A stretch of 64,000 nucleotides of DNA from Pseudoramibacter porci (GTDB lineage: Bacteria; Bacillota; Clostridia; Eubacteriales; Eubacteriaceae). Positions 9,176 through 17,181 of the stretch are shown piece by piece. The notes beneath the pieces are model-generated. The model did no database searches and had not been told where the DNA came from. It worked only from the letters and a program-made list of their open reading frames with translations. The translations under genes and the position numbers were made by a program. The first letter of the stretch is position 1; the number at the start of each line of letters is the position of its first letter. Location: contig NZ_VUMO01000008.1 of assembly GCF_009696145.1 (NCBI RefSeq), positions 1-64,000 of the forward strand. Reading direction: 5' to 3'.

Positions 9176-10318
9176 GTGAAGGGGTTTTCTTTGATTTTTT
9201 CTGATTTAATCAGCGTTGCACTCGTTGCCTACGTGTGGGCGCGCATGTACACGCATTCGGCTTTGGAACCGAGAGCAGTCCGTTTGTTTCGAAATATCGG
9301 CATCACATTGCTCGCGACGCTCGCGGTCGATCACGTCTGGCAGTATTTTTTCAACATCTCCGACGGTTCGGCCGCATCCCGCCAGCTGCTGAACACCATT
9401 TCCAGCCTTGAGTTTCTCTGCGTACCCAGCACATTGTTTTTTTTGCTCTTGTACCGCCGAAAGAAATGGGATGCAGCCGACAAGTTTGCGCTGGCAGCGG
9501 ACATCGCGCTCTTTGCATTGGGGATATTAAACATCCGCATGCCGGTTTACGCCTACATGGATAAGGAATTATACTACGTAAATGCTGCGGGTGCGGTGTG
9601 GATCTATCTGGGGGTCCTCGTCTTGTTCGGGTTTATTCTCATTCACGATTTCCTCAGGACGTTCAACATGGACTTCGAGGATCAAGTGCTGGCCGGGTTT
9701 GTTTTGCTTATTGCAGCTTTAGGCGGGGGCGGCTGTTATTACAATGGCGATGTGGTCGCAGTGTGGGAATGCCTGTCTATCGTCTACCTGCTGCTCTACC
9801 TGGCCCTCGAACGCCTTTTTGACAAAACCGATCAAGTCACCGGCATGCCCAATCGAAACGCCTTCACGCTGGCGTACTTCCGGGAAACGCGGCATCCGGC
9901 GCCGGTTCTGGTGTCAGTCGACGTGAATCACCTGAAATACTTCAACGATCATTTCGGGCACAAAACAGGCGATCAGTACCTTCGCGCCTTTGCGCAGACG
10001 GCGCAGAAACGGCTCGATGTCCTAGGACGGTTTTACCGCGTCGGCGGCGACGAATTCTGCCTGGTCTCCAATTCGGAACCGGCGCGCGTGGCGGCCGCCT
10101 TCGACGATTTGGCACACATGGCCCAATGCGATCCGGTCTTCGGAGATTTCCCGATGGATTTCGCCTACGGGATGGCCGTCCGCCAACCGGGCGAAACCAA
10201 CGGCGCGCTCTACACCCGTGCGGACGCGGCGATGTACGCCAACAAGCGGGAAGTCGAGAGTGCGGACAGAGCAAGCCGTGACAAAACCTCCTCAATGCGT
10301 TACAATACAGATAAATAA
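9176..10318 (+). CDS. Membrane-anchored diguanylate cyclase (GGDEF)
   Basis: A 380-residue protein: N-terminal ~210 residues contain six to seven hydrophobic segments (a membrane sensory region), followed by a GGDEF domain from about residue 215 (DQVTGMPNRNAF at its start, SVDVNHLKYFNDHFGHKTGD, and the intact signature RVGGDEF). It should make c-di-GMP. The inhibitory RxxD site expected just before GGDEF reads KRLD here, so product feedback inhibition is probably weak or absent. GTG start with AGGAGGT 10 nt before it (9159-9165). Confidence 0.85.
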   Translation: MKGFSLIFSDLISVALVAYVWARMYTHSALEPRAVRLFRNIGITLLATLAVDHVWQYFFNISDGSAASRQLLNTISSLEFLCVPSTLFFLLLYRRKKWDAADKFALAADIALFALGILNIRMPVYAYMDKELYYVNAAGAVWIYLGVLVLFGFILIHDFLRTFNMDFEDQVLAGFVLLIAALGGGGCYYNGDVVAVWECLSIVYLLLYLALERLFDKTDQVTGMPNRNAFTLAYFRETRHPAPVLVSVDVNHLKYFNDHFGHKTGDQYLRAFAQTAQKRLDVLGRFYRVGGDEFCLVSNSEPARVAAAFDDLAHMAQCDPVFGDFPMDFAYGMAVRQPGETNGALYTRADAAMYANKREVESADRASRDKTSSMRYNTDK

Positions 10319-10346
10319 GTTAATGACGTGAAAGAGGGGGAGGACC

Positions 10347-10979
10347 ATGCAGACCACTGAGAAGCGCCCGTCGTCGGGTGTGCCGATTGTTTTCATCGTC
10401 TTGATCGTCGCGGTGTCCGCGGCGGTTATCGCCGGATTTGCGGCGTACCGCACGATTCAGGGGAAGGACCAGCCCAAAACCAAAACGGCGTCGCACAAGA
10501 CGGCCACGGTCAAGAAGCGCCAGCCGTCGAGCAGTCACAAGACGGCCTCATCTGATACCGGGACGGCCAGCCAGCAGCAGGTGGCGCCGACGCTGAACAG
10601 CCGTCAGGTCGGCACCTTGCTTTCGCTGTATTATTGGCCGGATTATTTTAAAGGATTGATCGACGATTCCGGCATTTACTACGGCGACGACCAGCAGGAC
10701 GGCCAGGCCTATCACTTTTTTACGGGCAACGGCGATCCAACGAGCGTTTTGCTCTACCGCCTGGACGGCGACACCATCACCTACAAATATGTCGACGCGT
10801 CCAACGCGGACTGCGTGGCCGACGCGCCGGTGGTGACAAAGACCATTTCGCTCACGCGCCTGATCAACGATTATTACAACACGTCGAGCAAGCGGGCAGA
10901 AGTCAACGGCTACGTGGCCAAGCTGAAGCCGGAATCAGAGATTCCAGGTGCTTTGGACGATCAGGCGGACGGCGAATAA
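10347..10979 (+). CDS. Lreu_0056-like membrane-anchored protein
   Basis: A 210-residue protein with one N-terminal membrane segment (residues ~13-33), a Lys/Ser/Thr/Gln-rich linker (~40-80), and an extracellular domain starting near LNSRQVGTLLSLYYWPDYFK. The later stretches GNGDPTSVLLYRLDGDTITYK, SNADCVADAPVV and LTRLINDYYNTSSKRAEVNGYV match my recollection of the Lreu_0056 family known from lactobacilli, whose function is unknown. GGGGAGG stands before the ATG. It sits just upstream of the dlt-like operon, from which a hairpin at ~11055 separates it. Confidence 0.65.
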   Translation: MQTTEKRPSSGVPIVFIVLIVAVSAAVIAGFAAYRTIQGKDQPKTKTASHKTATVKKRQPSSSHKTASSDTGTASQQQVAPTLNSRQVGTLLSLYYWPDYFKGLIDDSGIYYGDDQQDGQAYHFFTGNGDPTSVLLYRLDGDTITYKYVDASNADCVADAPVVTKTISLTRLINDYYNTSSKRAEVNGYVAKLKPESEIPGALDDQADGE

Positions 10980-11054
10980 AGGCGGCGGCGCGGCCGGAAA
11001 ATGCGGAATACCATTTATCAAACCTTTGCGAGCGGTGAGATCAACAGTCTGACT

Positions 11055-11095
11055 GCCAGCCCATGGGGGCTGGCGGCCGGGCTGTTTTTTGTTTT
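11055..11095 (+). terminator. Probable intrinsic terminator
   Basis: GCCAGCCC (11055-11062) can pair with GGGCTGGC (11067-11074), or CAGCCC (11057-11062) with GGGCTG (11079-11084), directly followed by TTTTTTGTTTT. It lies between the 10347 gene and the promoter of the dlt-like operon, which also argues against translating the in-frame extension of the ligase gene back to 11001. Confidence 0.6.
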
Positions 11096-11123
11096 GCCCA
11101 AAACGCGGACGCGCCGGCATTTA

Positions 11124-11176
11124 TTAATTTTTCTTAAGGGGACGTTAACGGCGGCTTTAGGTCTGGCCCTTATACT
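11124..11176 (+). promoter_or_regulatory. Operon promoter with three phased TTAA boxes
   Basis: A -10 element TATACT (11171-11176) is preceded by three TTAA tetramers at 11124, 11134 and 11145, that is at 10- and 11-bp spacing. The last one overlaps a poor -35 (TTAACG, 20-nt spacer). Phased direct repeats overlapping a weak -35 are the usual layout for activation by OmpR/PhoB-type response regulators, and such a regulator is encoded in the same operon at 16471. The regulatory link is an inference. Confidence 0.5.
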
Positions 11177-11201
11177 GAAAGCCAATCAGGAGGACAAAAC
11201 A

Positions 11202-12647
11202 ATGGATCCGATTTGGAAGGTATTTAAAGAAACGTGTGTCAAACACGGCGAGCAAACGGCCATCATCGACGGTCATCACCGCCTCACCTGGCGGGAAGTT
11301 AAAACCTACGCCGATCGAGCGGGCCGGTTTTTAAGCGCCCACGGCGTCAAGCCGGGGGTACCGGTGGTGCTGCGGATGAAAAAAAGCTGGCAGGCTGTCT
11401 GTATGATGTACGGGACGGTGGCGGCCGGCGGGTATTACGTCTTTGTCGATCCGGATCAGCCGGAGAAAAGACTGCGCAGCATCCTGAACACGCTGCAGAC
11501 CGGGATATTGATTCAGGACAGCGTGGATTTTGAGTCGCTGCCGGGATACACGGCAGAGGCGGCGCTGAACAGCCGCCGGTATTTTTGCAAAAGGAGCGAA
11601 GCCGACGCGTCCGATCCGCTCTACGCGGTATTCACGTCGGGCTCGACAGGCGAGCCGAAGGGCGTGCTGGTTTCCCGCGGCGCCGTGGCGCAGTTCATGC
11701 AGCATTTTATTGAGATGAGCGGCCTGGCCGCCAGGGATGTCATCGGCAATCAAGCGCCATTTGATTTTGACGTTTCGGTGAAAGATTTGTACGGCGCCTG
11801 TTTCACCGGCGCTTCGGTGGTTTTGATTCCCAAAGTCGACTTTGCCATGCCCAAGGCGTTGATGGACTGCCTCACGGACAATCGCGTGACGGTGTTGATC
11901 TGGGCGGTTTCGGCGCTGTGCATCGTGTCGACCTTTAAGGGCTTTGACTATCGGACGCCGAAAGCCCTGCGCCTGGTCATGTTCAGCGGGGAAGTCATGC
12001 CGATGAAGCATTTAAAAATATGGCAGGACCACCTGCCGGGGGCGGCCTTTATCAATCTCTACGGGCCGTCGGAAATCACGTGTAACGCGTTGTATTACCG
12101 GGTGAAGGGCGGCGAGGACCGGCTGCCGATCGGGGTTCCCTTTGACGGGCGGCAGGTGCTGCTCCTCGATCTGGCCGGCAACATCATCACCGAGGACGAT
12201 GTGACCGGCGAGATCTGTATCTGCGGGGAATCCATCGGTATGGGTTATATCGGCAGGCCGGACCTGACCAACAAGGTTTTCCGCACGATTTACGGCATGC
12301 GGTCGTATTGCACGGGCGATCTCGGCTACCGGGAAAACGGTCAGTTTTTCTTCGTCGGCCGGGCTGACGATCAGATCAAATTGATGGGCCACCGCATCGA
12401 ACTCGGCGAAATCGAAAAGGCCATGGGCCAGATCCAAGCCGTGGAACGGGCCTGCGTCACTTACGACCCTGAAAAGAAGCGGATGACCGGCTGGTACACC
12501 GGCGAGATTGAAAGCCGGCAGCTGCGCAGGGCGCTCAAAGACAGCCTGCCGGCCTACATGATTCCGACCAAGCTGCGGCGGCTCGAGACCTTCCCCGTGA
12601 ACAGCCACGGAAAAATCGACCGCCGCAAATTGAAGGAGGCCGTATGA
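11202..12647 (+). CDS. DltA-like amino acid:carrier protein ligase
   Basis: A 481-residue adenylating enzyme like DltA, which activates an amino acid with ATP and loads it on a carrier protein. Motifs in order: YAVFTSGSTGEPKGVLVS (P-loop), NQAPFDFDVSVKDLYG, FSGEVMP, FINLYGPSEIT, YCTGDLGYRENG, GRADDQIKLMGHRIELGEIE, and C-terminal HGKIDRRKL with the catalytic Lys. In characterised Bacillus DltA the FSGEVMP segment reads FCGEVLP, and that Cys helps select D-alanine; Ser here suggests a different amino acid. The start is ATG 11202 (CAGGAGGA 7 nt upstream), not the in-frame 11001. Overlaps the next gene by 4 nt. First gene of the operon. Confidence 0.8.
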   Translation: MDPIWKVFKETCVKHGEQTAIIDGHHRLTWREVKTYADRAGRFLSAHGVKPGVPVVLRMKKSWQAVCMMYGTVAAGGYYVFVDPDQPEKRLRSILNTLQTGILIQDSVDFESLPGYTAEAALNSRRYFCKRSEADASDPLYAVFTSGSTGEPKGVLVSRGAVAQFMQHFIEMSGLAARDVIGNQAPFDFDVSVKDLYGACFTGASVVLIPKVDFAMPKALMDCLTDNRVTVLIWAVSALCIVSTFKGFDYRTPKALRLVMFSGEVMPMKHLKIWQDHLPGAAFINLYGPSEITCNALYYRVKGGEDRLPIGVPFDGRQVLLLDLAGNIITEDDVTGEICICGESIGMGYIGRPDLTNKVFRTIYGMRSYCTGDLGYRENGQFFFVGRADDQIKLMGHRIELGEIEKAMGQIQAVERACVTYDPEKKRMTGWYTGEIESRQLRRALKDSLPAYMIPTKLRRLETFPVNSHGKIDRRKLKEAV

Positions 12648-13780
12648 AAGCATTCGAAACCCCCTGCTACATCCTGCAGGAAGACCGCGTGGGCGCCAGG
12701 GTTGCTGCGGTGCGCCGCCTTTGGGACGGAGAGCTCTGCTACGCGATGAAGGCCAATCCTTTTTTGGTCAAGCCTTTTTCGAAAGCGGTTCAGCGGATCG
12801 AAGTGTGTTCCTACGGGGAATTCAAGATTTGTGTCCACGAGGACATCGACCCCCGGCAGGTGATTTTTTCCGGCGTCGTCAAGAACGACGGGGAGCTTCA
12901 AGAGGTGCTCGACACCTGGGGCGATGCCTGTATCTACACAGCCGAATCCGAAAGACAGTACACGCTGCTCGCAGACTGGGCCAGGACTCACCGCACGCCG
13001 CTGCGGGTGCTGGCGCGGCTGACCGACGGGACCCAATTTGGCATGGACGAGGACGTCCTCTGCGCATTGTTTCGCCGCCAGGGGCCGTGGATTCACTTGC
13101 AGGGCATCCATTATTTCACCGGCACGATGAAGCGGAAGCCGGCGGTGTACGCCAAAGAGATGGCGGAGCTGACGCGCGTCTGCGAAAGAATCGAAGGTGA
13201 AGGCGGCCGGATCGACGAAATTGAGTACGGCCCGGGCATCGGCGTGGATTATTTTTCGGATCGCACGCCGAAAGTGACCGAATCCGAATTTTTTGCGGCG
13301 CTGTCGGAAGCGGCAGCACCGCTCAGACAGAAGTACCGGGTCACCTTGGAAATGGGCCGGGCTTTGGCAGCGCCCTGCGGGGAATACGTGAGCCGCATCG
13401 TCGACTGCAAGCGCAATCGCGGCACGGGCTACGTGCTGATCGACGGCGGCAGCCATCAGCTGCATTACGACGGCATGATGCGGGGCATGCACGTGCCCTA
13501 TTTGCGGACCGAGCCAAAGCGGGAAGGGGATCAGGTCTGGACGATTGCCGGATCGCTGTGTTCCCTCAACGATATTCTCGTCGGCAACGCGCCATTGGGC
13601 GCGGTGGAAATCGGCGACCGCATCGTTTTTGAAAAGGCCGGCGCTTATGCCATGGACGAAGGTCCGGCGCTGTTTTTAAGTCACGAACTGCCGGCGGTTT
13701 ATCGGGTTAGTGGGGAGACGGTCTCTGTGCTCAGAGAGCGGACAGCGGCCTGGCCCCTGCATACAGAAAGAAGGTTATAA
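12644..13780 (+). CDS. LysA/ODC-fold PLP enzyme in a dlt-like operon
   Basis: A 378-residue fold-type III PLP enzyme of the diaminopimelate/ornithine decarboxylase group. Seen: ELCYAMKANP (PLP-binding Lys), VCSYGEF, IEYGPGIGVDY (Gly-rich phosphate loop), LEMGRALAAPCG, GSLCSLNDIL (Cys of the dimer active site) and FEKAGAYAMDEG near the C-terminus. Two usual positions are altered: the HFHIGS block reads HYFTGT, and the acidic residue after the conserved Cys (CE/CD) is Ser. The substrate is therefore uncertain. A LysA-type reaction would yield an amino acid that still has a carboxyl group and could be activated by the neighbouring ligase. Overlaps both the ligase gene and, nearly, the carrier gene. 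Standard dlt operons lack this gene. Confidence 0.75.
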   Translation: MKAFETPCYILQEDRVGARVAAVRRLWDGELCYAMKANPFLVKPFSKAVQRIEVCSYGEFKICVHEDIDPRQVIFSGVVKNDGELQEVLDTWGDACIYTAESERQYTLLADWARTHRTPLRVLARLTDGTQFGMDEDVLCALFRRQGPWIHLQGIHYFTGTMKRKPAVYAKEMAELTRVCERIEGEGGRIDEIEYGPGIGVDYFSDRTPKVTESEFFAALSEAAAPLRQKYRVTLEMGRALAAPCGEYVSRIVDCKRNRGTGYVLIDGGSHQLHYDGMMRGMHVPYLRTEPKREGDQVWTIAGSLCSLNDILVGNAPLGAVEIGDRIVFEKAGAYAMDEGPALFLSHELPAVYRVSGETVSVLRERTAAWPLHTERRL

Positions 13781-13782
13781 AA

Positions 13783-14016
13783 ATGGAAAATATGGAAGAA
13801 AAAATTATTGAAATGCTGAAAGAAAACGACGATTCAATTGATTACGCCAGTGAAACCCACCTCATTGACGACGGGCTGTTGGATTCCTTTGGCGTGATCG
13901 CCCTCGTCGCCGATCTTGAAGACGCCTTCGACGTGGAAATCGGCACGGCGGATCTGATTCCGGCGCATTTTAATTCGGTGAAAGCCATCGCCGAACTCAT
14001 TCAGAAACGATTATGA
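13783..14016 (+). CDS. DltC-like carrier protein
   Basis: A 77-residue acyl/aminoacyl carrier protein. The phosphopantetheine attachment serine is S35 in LLDSFGVIALV, flanked by the helix ADLEDAFDVEIG typical of DltC. It would carry the aminoacyl thioester made by the 11202 ligase to the membrane acyltransferase. Starts 2 nt after the stop of the PLP enzyme with AAGAAGG upstream; its stop overlaps the MBOAT start (ATGA). Confidence 0.85.
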   Translation: MENMEEKIIEMLKENDDSIDYASETHLIDDGLLDSFGVIALVADLEDAFDVEIGTADLIPAHFNSVKAIAELIQKRL

Positions 14017-15512
14017 GTTATCAATCGCTTTTTTACGGCGCCCTCTTTCTGCCGACTGTCTTCGTCCTTTACGCGCTGACGAAGCAGGCTTATCGGAAAT
14101 ACGTGCTCCTCGGGGCGAGCTGGCTTTTCTATTTTCTGGCCATGCGCCAGATCGCCTGGGTGCTGGTGGCGACGAGCGCCGGGGTTTACGCCGCCGCCCT
14201 TTGGATCGACCGGGCGGAAGGAAAAAAGCGGACAATGCGGTTCGCCTGCGCCCTCGCGCTGCTGGCCGGCGTCCTCATCCGGGTGAAGTACGCCGGGTGG
14301 ATTTTCGGCGGTCTGCAGATGCTGACCGGCCAGGCGTTTGCGCTGAAAAAACTTGTGGTGCCCCTGGGCATTTCCTATTACACGCTGGAAGCGATCAGCT
14401 ATTTGTGCGAGGTGCTGTGGCGCCACCAGGAGGCTGACCGCGATTTTGTCCGGGTGGCGCTGTTTTTAGGGTTCTTCCCGCAAATCATGGAAGGCCCGAT
14501 CGCCCGGTACCAGGACAGCGCGGCGTCCCTGTGCGCCGGCAGGCCCATCACGGGGAAATCCCTGCGAAACGGCTGCCTGCGCATGCTCTGGGGCTTTTTT
14601 AAGAAAATGGCCGGGGCGGACCGGCTGTCCCTATTGGTGGCCATGGTCTTTAATCAGCCCTAGCGGTTTCACGGATGGGCGGCGCTGATCGGCGGCGTGG
14701 CCTACGTGGCGCAGCTTTATCTCGAGTTCTCCGGGATGATCGACGTGACCATGGGCACGGCGGAAGTGCTCCAGATTCACCTGCCGGAAAATTTCCGCCA
14801 GCCGTTTTTCTCGCGCAGCGCGTCGGAATTTTGGCGCCGGTGGCACATCACCCTCGGCACCTGGCTGAAGACCTACGTGTTTTTCCCGGTGTCCACGAGC
14901 CATCTCGTCGTCAACGCGAACCGCAAGGTGCGGAAAAAATACGGCCGGCAGACGGCAAAAGTCGTGACGTCTTTTCTGGCGCTGACACCGGTGTGGCTGT
15001 TCAACGGATTCTGGCACGGCCCGAAATGGAATTACATCGTATACGGGCTGTATTACCTCGCGATTTTAATGGCGGAGGTAATGCTCGAACCGGTTAAGAA
15101 GCAATTTTACGCCAAGACCGGCTATTCGCCGGATCGCGGCTTTTTCAAGTTTCTGCGCTGGGTGCGGACGCTGGCGATCATCGTCGCAGGGGAAATCATT
15201 TTCCGGGCCAATACAGTTTCGGCCGCGCTGCTCATGATGGGCAACGTGTTCCGCGGCCCGAGCAATGTGCACGCCCTGTTCGCGGTCAGCCATCTGGACT
15301 CGTCCGATTGGCTGGCGGTGGGGTTCTGTCTGGCGCTGGTCGCGATCGTCGACGTGTGCAAAGAAAAAGGGGTTCATCTTTTCGACTGGCTGGACCGCCT
15401 GCCGACATCGGTGCGCTGGGGGCTCAGCTACAGTTTGATCTTTGCCCTGATTTTCTTGGGCGCCTACGGTGCGGGATATCGAAAGGTTGATATGATCTAT
15501 GCAAAATTCTAA
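14013..15512 (+). pseudogene. DltB-like MBOAT acyltransferase with in-frame TAG
   Basis: Encodes a ~499-residue membrane-bound O-acyltransferase like DltB, which hands the activated amino acid across the membrane. First part: ~10 hydrophobic segments with LGISYYTLEAISYLCEV and FFPQIMEGPIARY. The frame is cut by TAG at 14661-14663 after 216 codons, then continues in the same frame with LYLEFSGMIDVTMGTAEVL, SASEFWRRWHITLGTWLKTY and the catalytic-His block LFNGFWHGPKWNYIVYGLYY. Every family motif is intact on either side. A single change (TAC or TAT to TAG) would explain it. Without the second part the transfer step should fail unless the stop is suppressed, internal initiation (ATG 14697) yields a working split protein, or the base is a sequencing error. 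Overlaps both neighbours. Confidence 0.8.
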
Positions 15513-16461
15513 ATGGATGGGGTTCGTCGCGGGCTTGCTGATTCTGCTGACGGTGTTTTCGGCGGTGTCGGTCCGGGTATCGGCGGACAATTTGTCCAGC
15601 TACTCGGCGCGGCGCAACAGCATTGTTCGCGATTTTGAAAGCCAGAAAAAGCATACCGTGGATGTGGCGGTGCTGGGCGACAGCGAGTCCTACACCTCGG
15701 TGGATACGATGCGCCTGTGGCAGAAACGGGGCATCGCCGCTTTTGTGCTCGGCCAGCCCGGGGCGCAGGTGTCGGAAATGGCCAGAATGGTGGAGCGAAT
15801 CTACGACGATCAGCGGCCGAAGGTGGTGCTGGTGGAAACCAACATGCTCTTTCGCAAAGTCAATATGGTAAATGGAGCCGAAAATCAATTTGGGCAGAAG
15901 ATCAGCGATATTTTTCCGATTTTCCAAAACCACGATTTTTGGAAGGCCCTGTTTATCAAAGGCTACGAAGTTCAAAAATACAACGGGTTCCGCGTCCTGG
16001 GCCGGGCGTTCCCCGATGCGGACGTGTCAGGCTACATGAAGCCCGACCGCCGCGTCAAGGCCATTCCGGAATTCAATCAGATGATGATGGCGCGGATCGT
16101 GAGGACCTGCCAGGACGGCGGCAGCCGCGTCGTGCTGTACAGTGCGCCGAGCACGAAGAATTATTCGACAGCGAAGCACAACGCCCTGGTCCGGTACGCG
16201 AAAGAGCTCGGCGTCGCGTACATCGATCTCAATACCCGCATTGGCCGCACTGCCATCGACTGGAACACAGACACCTACGACGGCGGCGACCATCTGAATT
16301 ATTACGGCGCGGTGAAGGCGACCGACGCGCTGGCGCAAGAACTGGACGCCTATCGTCTGCCGGATCACCGACAGGATCAAAAATACGACTACTATGGGAA
16401 ATTGTACCGTCTGTACGCCGGACGGGTCAAACGCCTTGACGGCCAGCAGAAGCGGGTTTAA
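15499..16461 (+). CDS. DltD-like SGNH-hydrolase-fold protein
   Basis: A 320-residue protein with one N-terminal membrane anchor or uncleaved signal (residues ~8-28) and an extracellular SGNH domain. Ser62 in VLGDSES starts the domain and DGGDHLNYYGA (Asp264/His265) supplies the other catalytic residues. The position after the MBOAT gene (14-nt overlap) is that of DltD, which passes the aminoacyl group to the wall polymer. Alginate- and other polymer-acetylation systems use a similar MBOAT plus SGNH pair, but the carrier and ligase upstream favour a dlt-type role. Confidence 0.75.
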   Translation: MQNSKWMGFVAGLLILLTVFSAVSVRVSADNLSSYSARRNSIVRDFESQKKHTVDVAVLGDSESYTSVDTMRLWQKRGIAAFVLGQPGAQVSEMARMVERIYDDQRPKVVLVETNMLFRKVNMVNGAENQFGQKISDIFPIFQNHDFWKALFIKGYEVQKYNGFRVLGRAFPDADVSGYMKPDRRVKAIPEFNQMMMARIVRTCQDGGSRVVLYSAPSTKNYSTAKHNALVRYAKELGVAYIDLNTRIGRTAIDWNTDTYDGGDHLNYYGAVKATDALAQELDAYRLPDHRQDQKYDYYGKLYRLYAGRVKRLDGQQKRV

Positions 16462-16470
16462 GATACCATT

Positions 16471-17181
16471 ATGATTGAAGATATGATTGAAGAAACGAAA
16501 CAGAAAATCCTCATCGCTGAGGACGACGAAGACATTGTCGCCGTACTGGAAATGTATTTGGCGAACAGCGGTTTTGAAACGGTGGCGGCCTACGATGGCC
16601 TCGAGGCGCTGAATCGGATTCAGAAGGAGCGCTTTGATCTCTGCCTGGTCGATATCATGATGCCGAAAATGAACGGCTTCGATTTGATCCGCAGGATCCG
16701 GGAGGAAAGCCAGATGCCCATTTTGGTCCTTTCCGCCAGGAAGGCGGACAGCGACAAAATCCTAGGGCTGAATATCGGCGCGGACGATTATATCGTCAAG
16801 CCCTTCAACCCGCTGGAGGTGACGGCCCGGATCCGGGCGGTGATGCGGCGGGCGCAGGGCAGAACCCACGCGGCCAAGATTCTGCACGTCCGGGATTTAA
16901 AGGCGGATCTTTCGGAAATGTGCGTGTACCGGGACGGACAGGCGCTCCCGTTGACGCCGACCGAATTTAAAATCCTGGTCATGCTCATGGAACAGCCGGA
17001 CCGGGTGTTCACCAAAGAGCAGATCGCGGCGTCGCTGAACGGCACCGCACTGGACGGCGACGAAAACACCATCATGGTGCACATGTCACACCTCCGCGAA
17101 AAAATCGAAGACGAGCCCAAGCGCCCGGCGTACCTGATCACCGTCAGAGGCCTGGGCTACAAGCTCAAGGGAAAAGCATGA
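16471..17181 (+). CDS. OmpR-family response regulator
   Basis: A 236-residue two-component response regulator. Receiver domain residues 12-125 with acidic pocket AEDDED, phosphoacceptor D61 in LCLVDIMMPKMNG, and K in DDYIVKPFNP; C-terminal winged helix (LTPTEFKILVMLMEQPDRVFTKEQI, then HMSHLREKIEDEPKRPAYLITVRGLGYKL). The start may be ATG 16471 or ATG 16483. Follows the DltD-like gene by 9 nt and overlaps the kinase gene by 4 nt, so it is part of the dlt-like transcript and probably controls it, perhaps through the phased TTAA boxes at 11124-11148. Confidence 0.92.
   Translation: MIEDMIEETKQKILIAEDDEDIVAVLEMYLANSGFETVAAYDGLEALNRIQKERFDLCLVDIMMPKMNGFDLIRRIREESQMPILVLSARKADSDKILGLNIGADDYIVKPFNPLEVTARIRAVMRRAQGRTHAAKILHVRDLKADLSEMCVYRDGQALPLTPTEFKILVMLMEQPDRVFTKEQIAASLNGTALDGDENTIMVHMSHLREKIEDEPKRPAYLITVRGLGYKLKGKA

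Noticed and set aside
11001..11201. 67-codon N-terminal extension of the DltA-like ligase
   Set aside because: It covers a terminator hairpin and the promoter; DltA homologues start at MDPIWK-like positions and ATG 11202 has AGGAGG.
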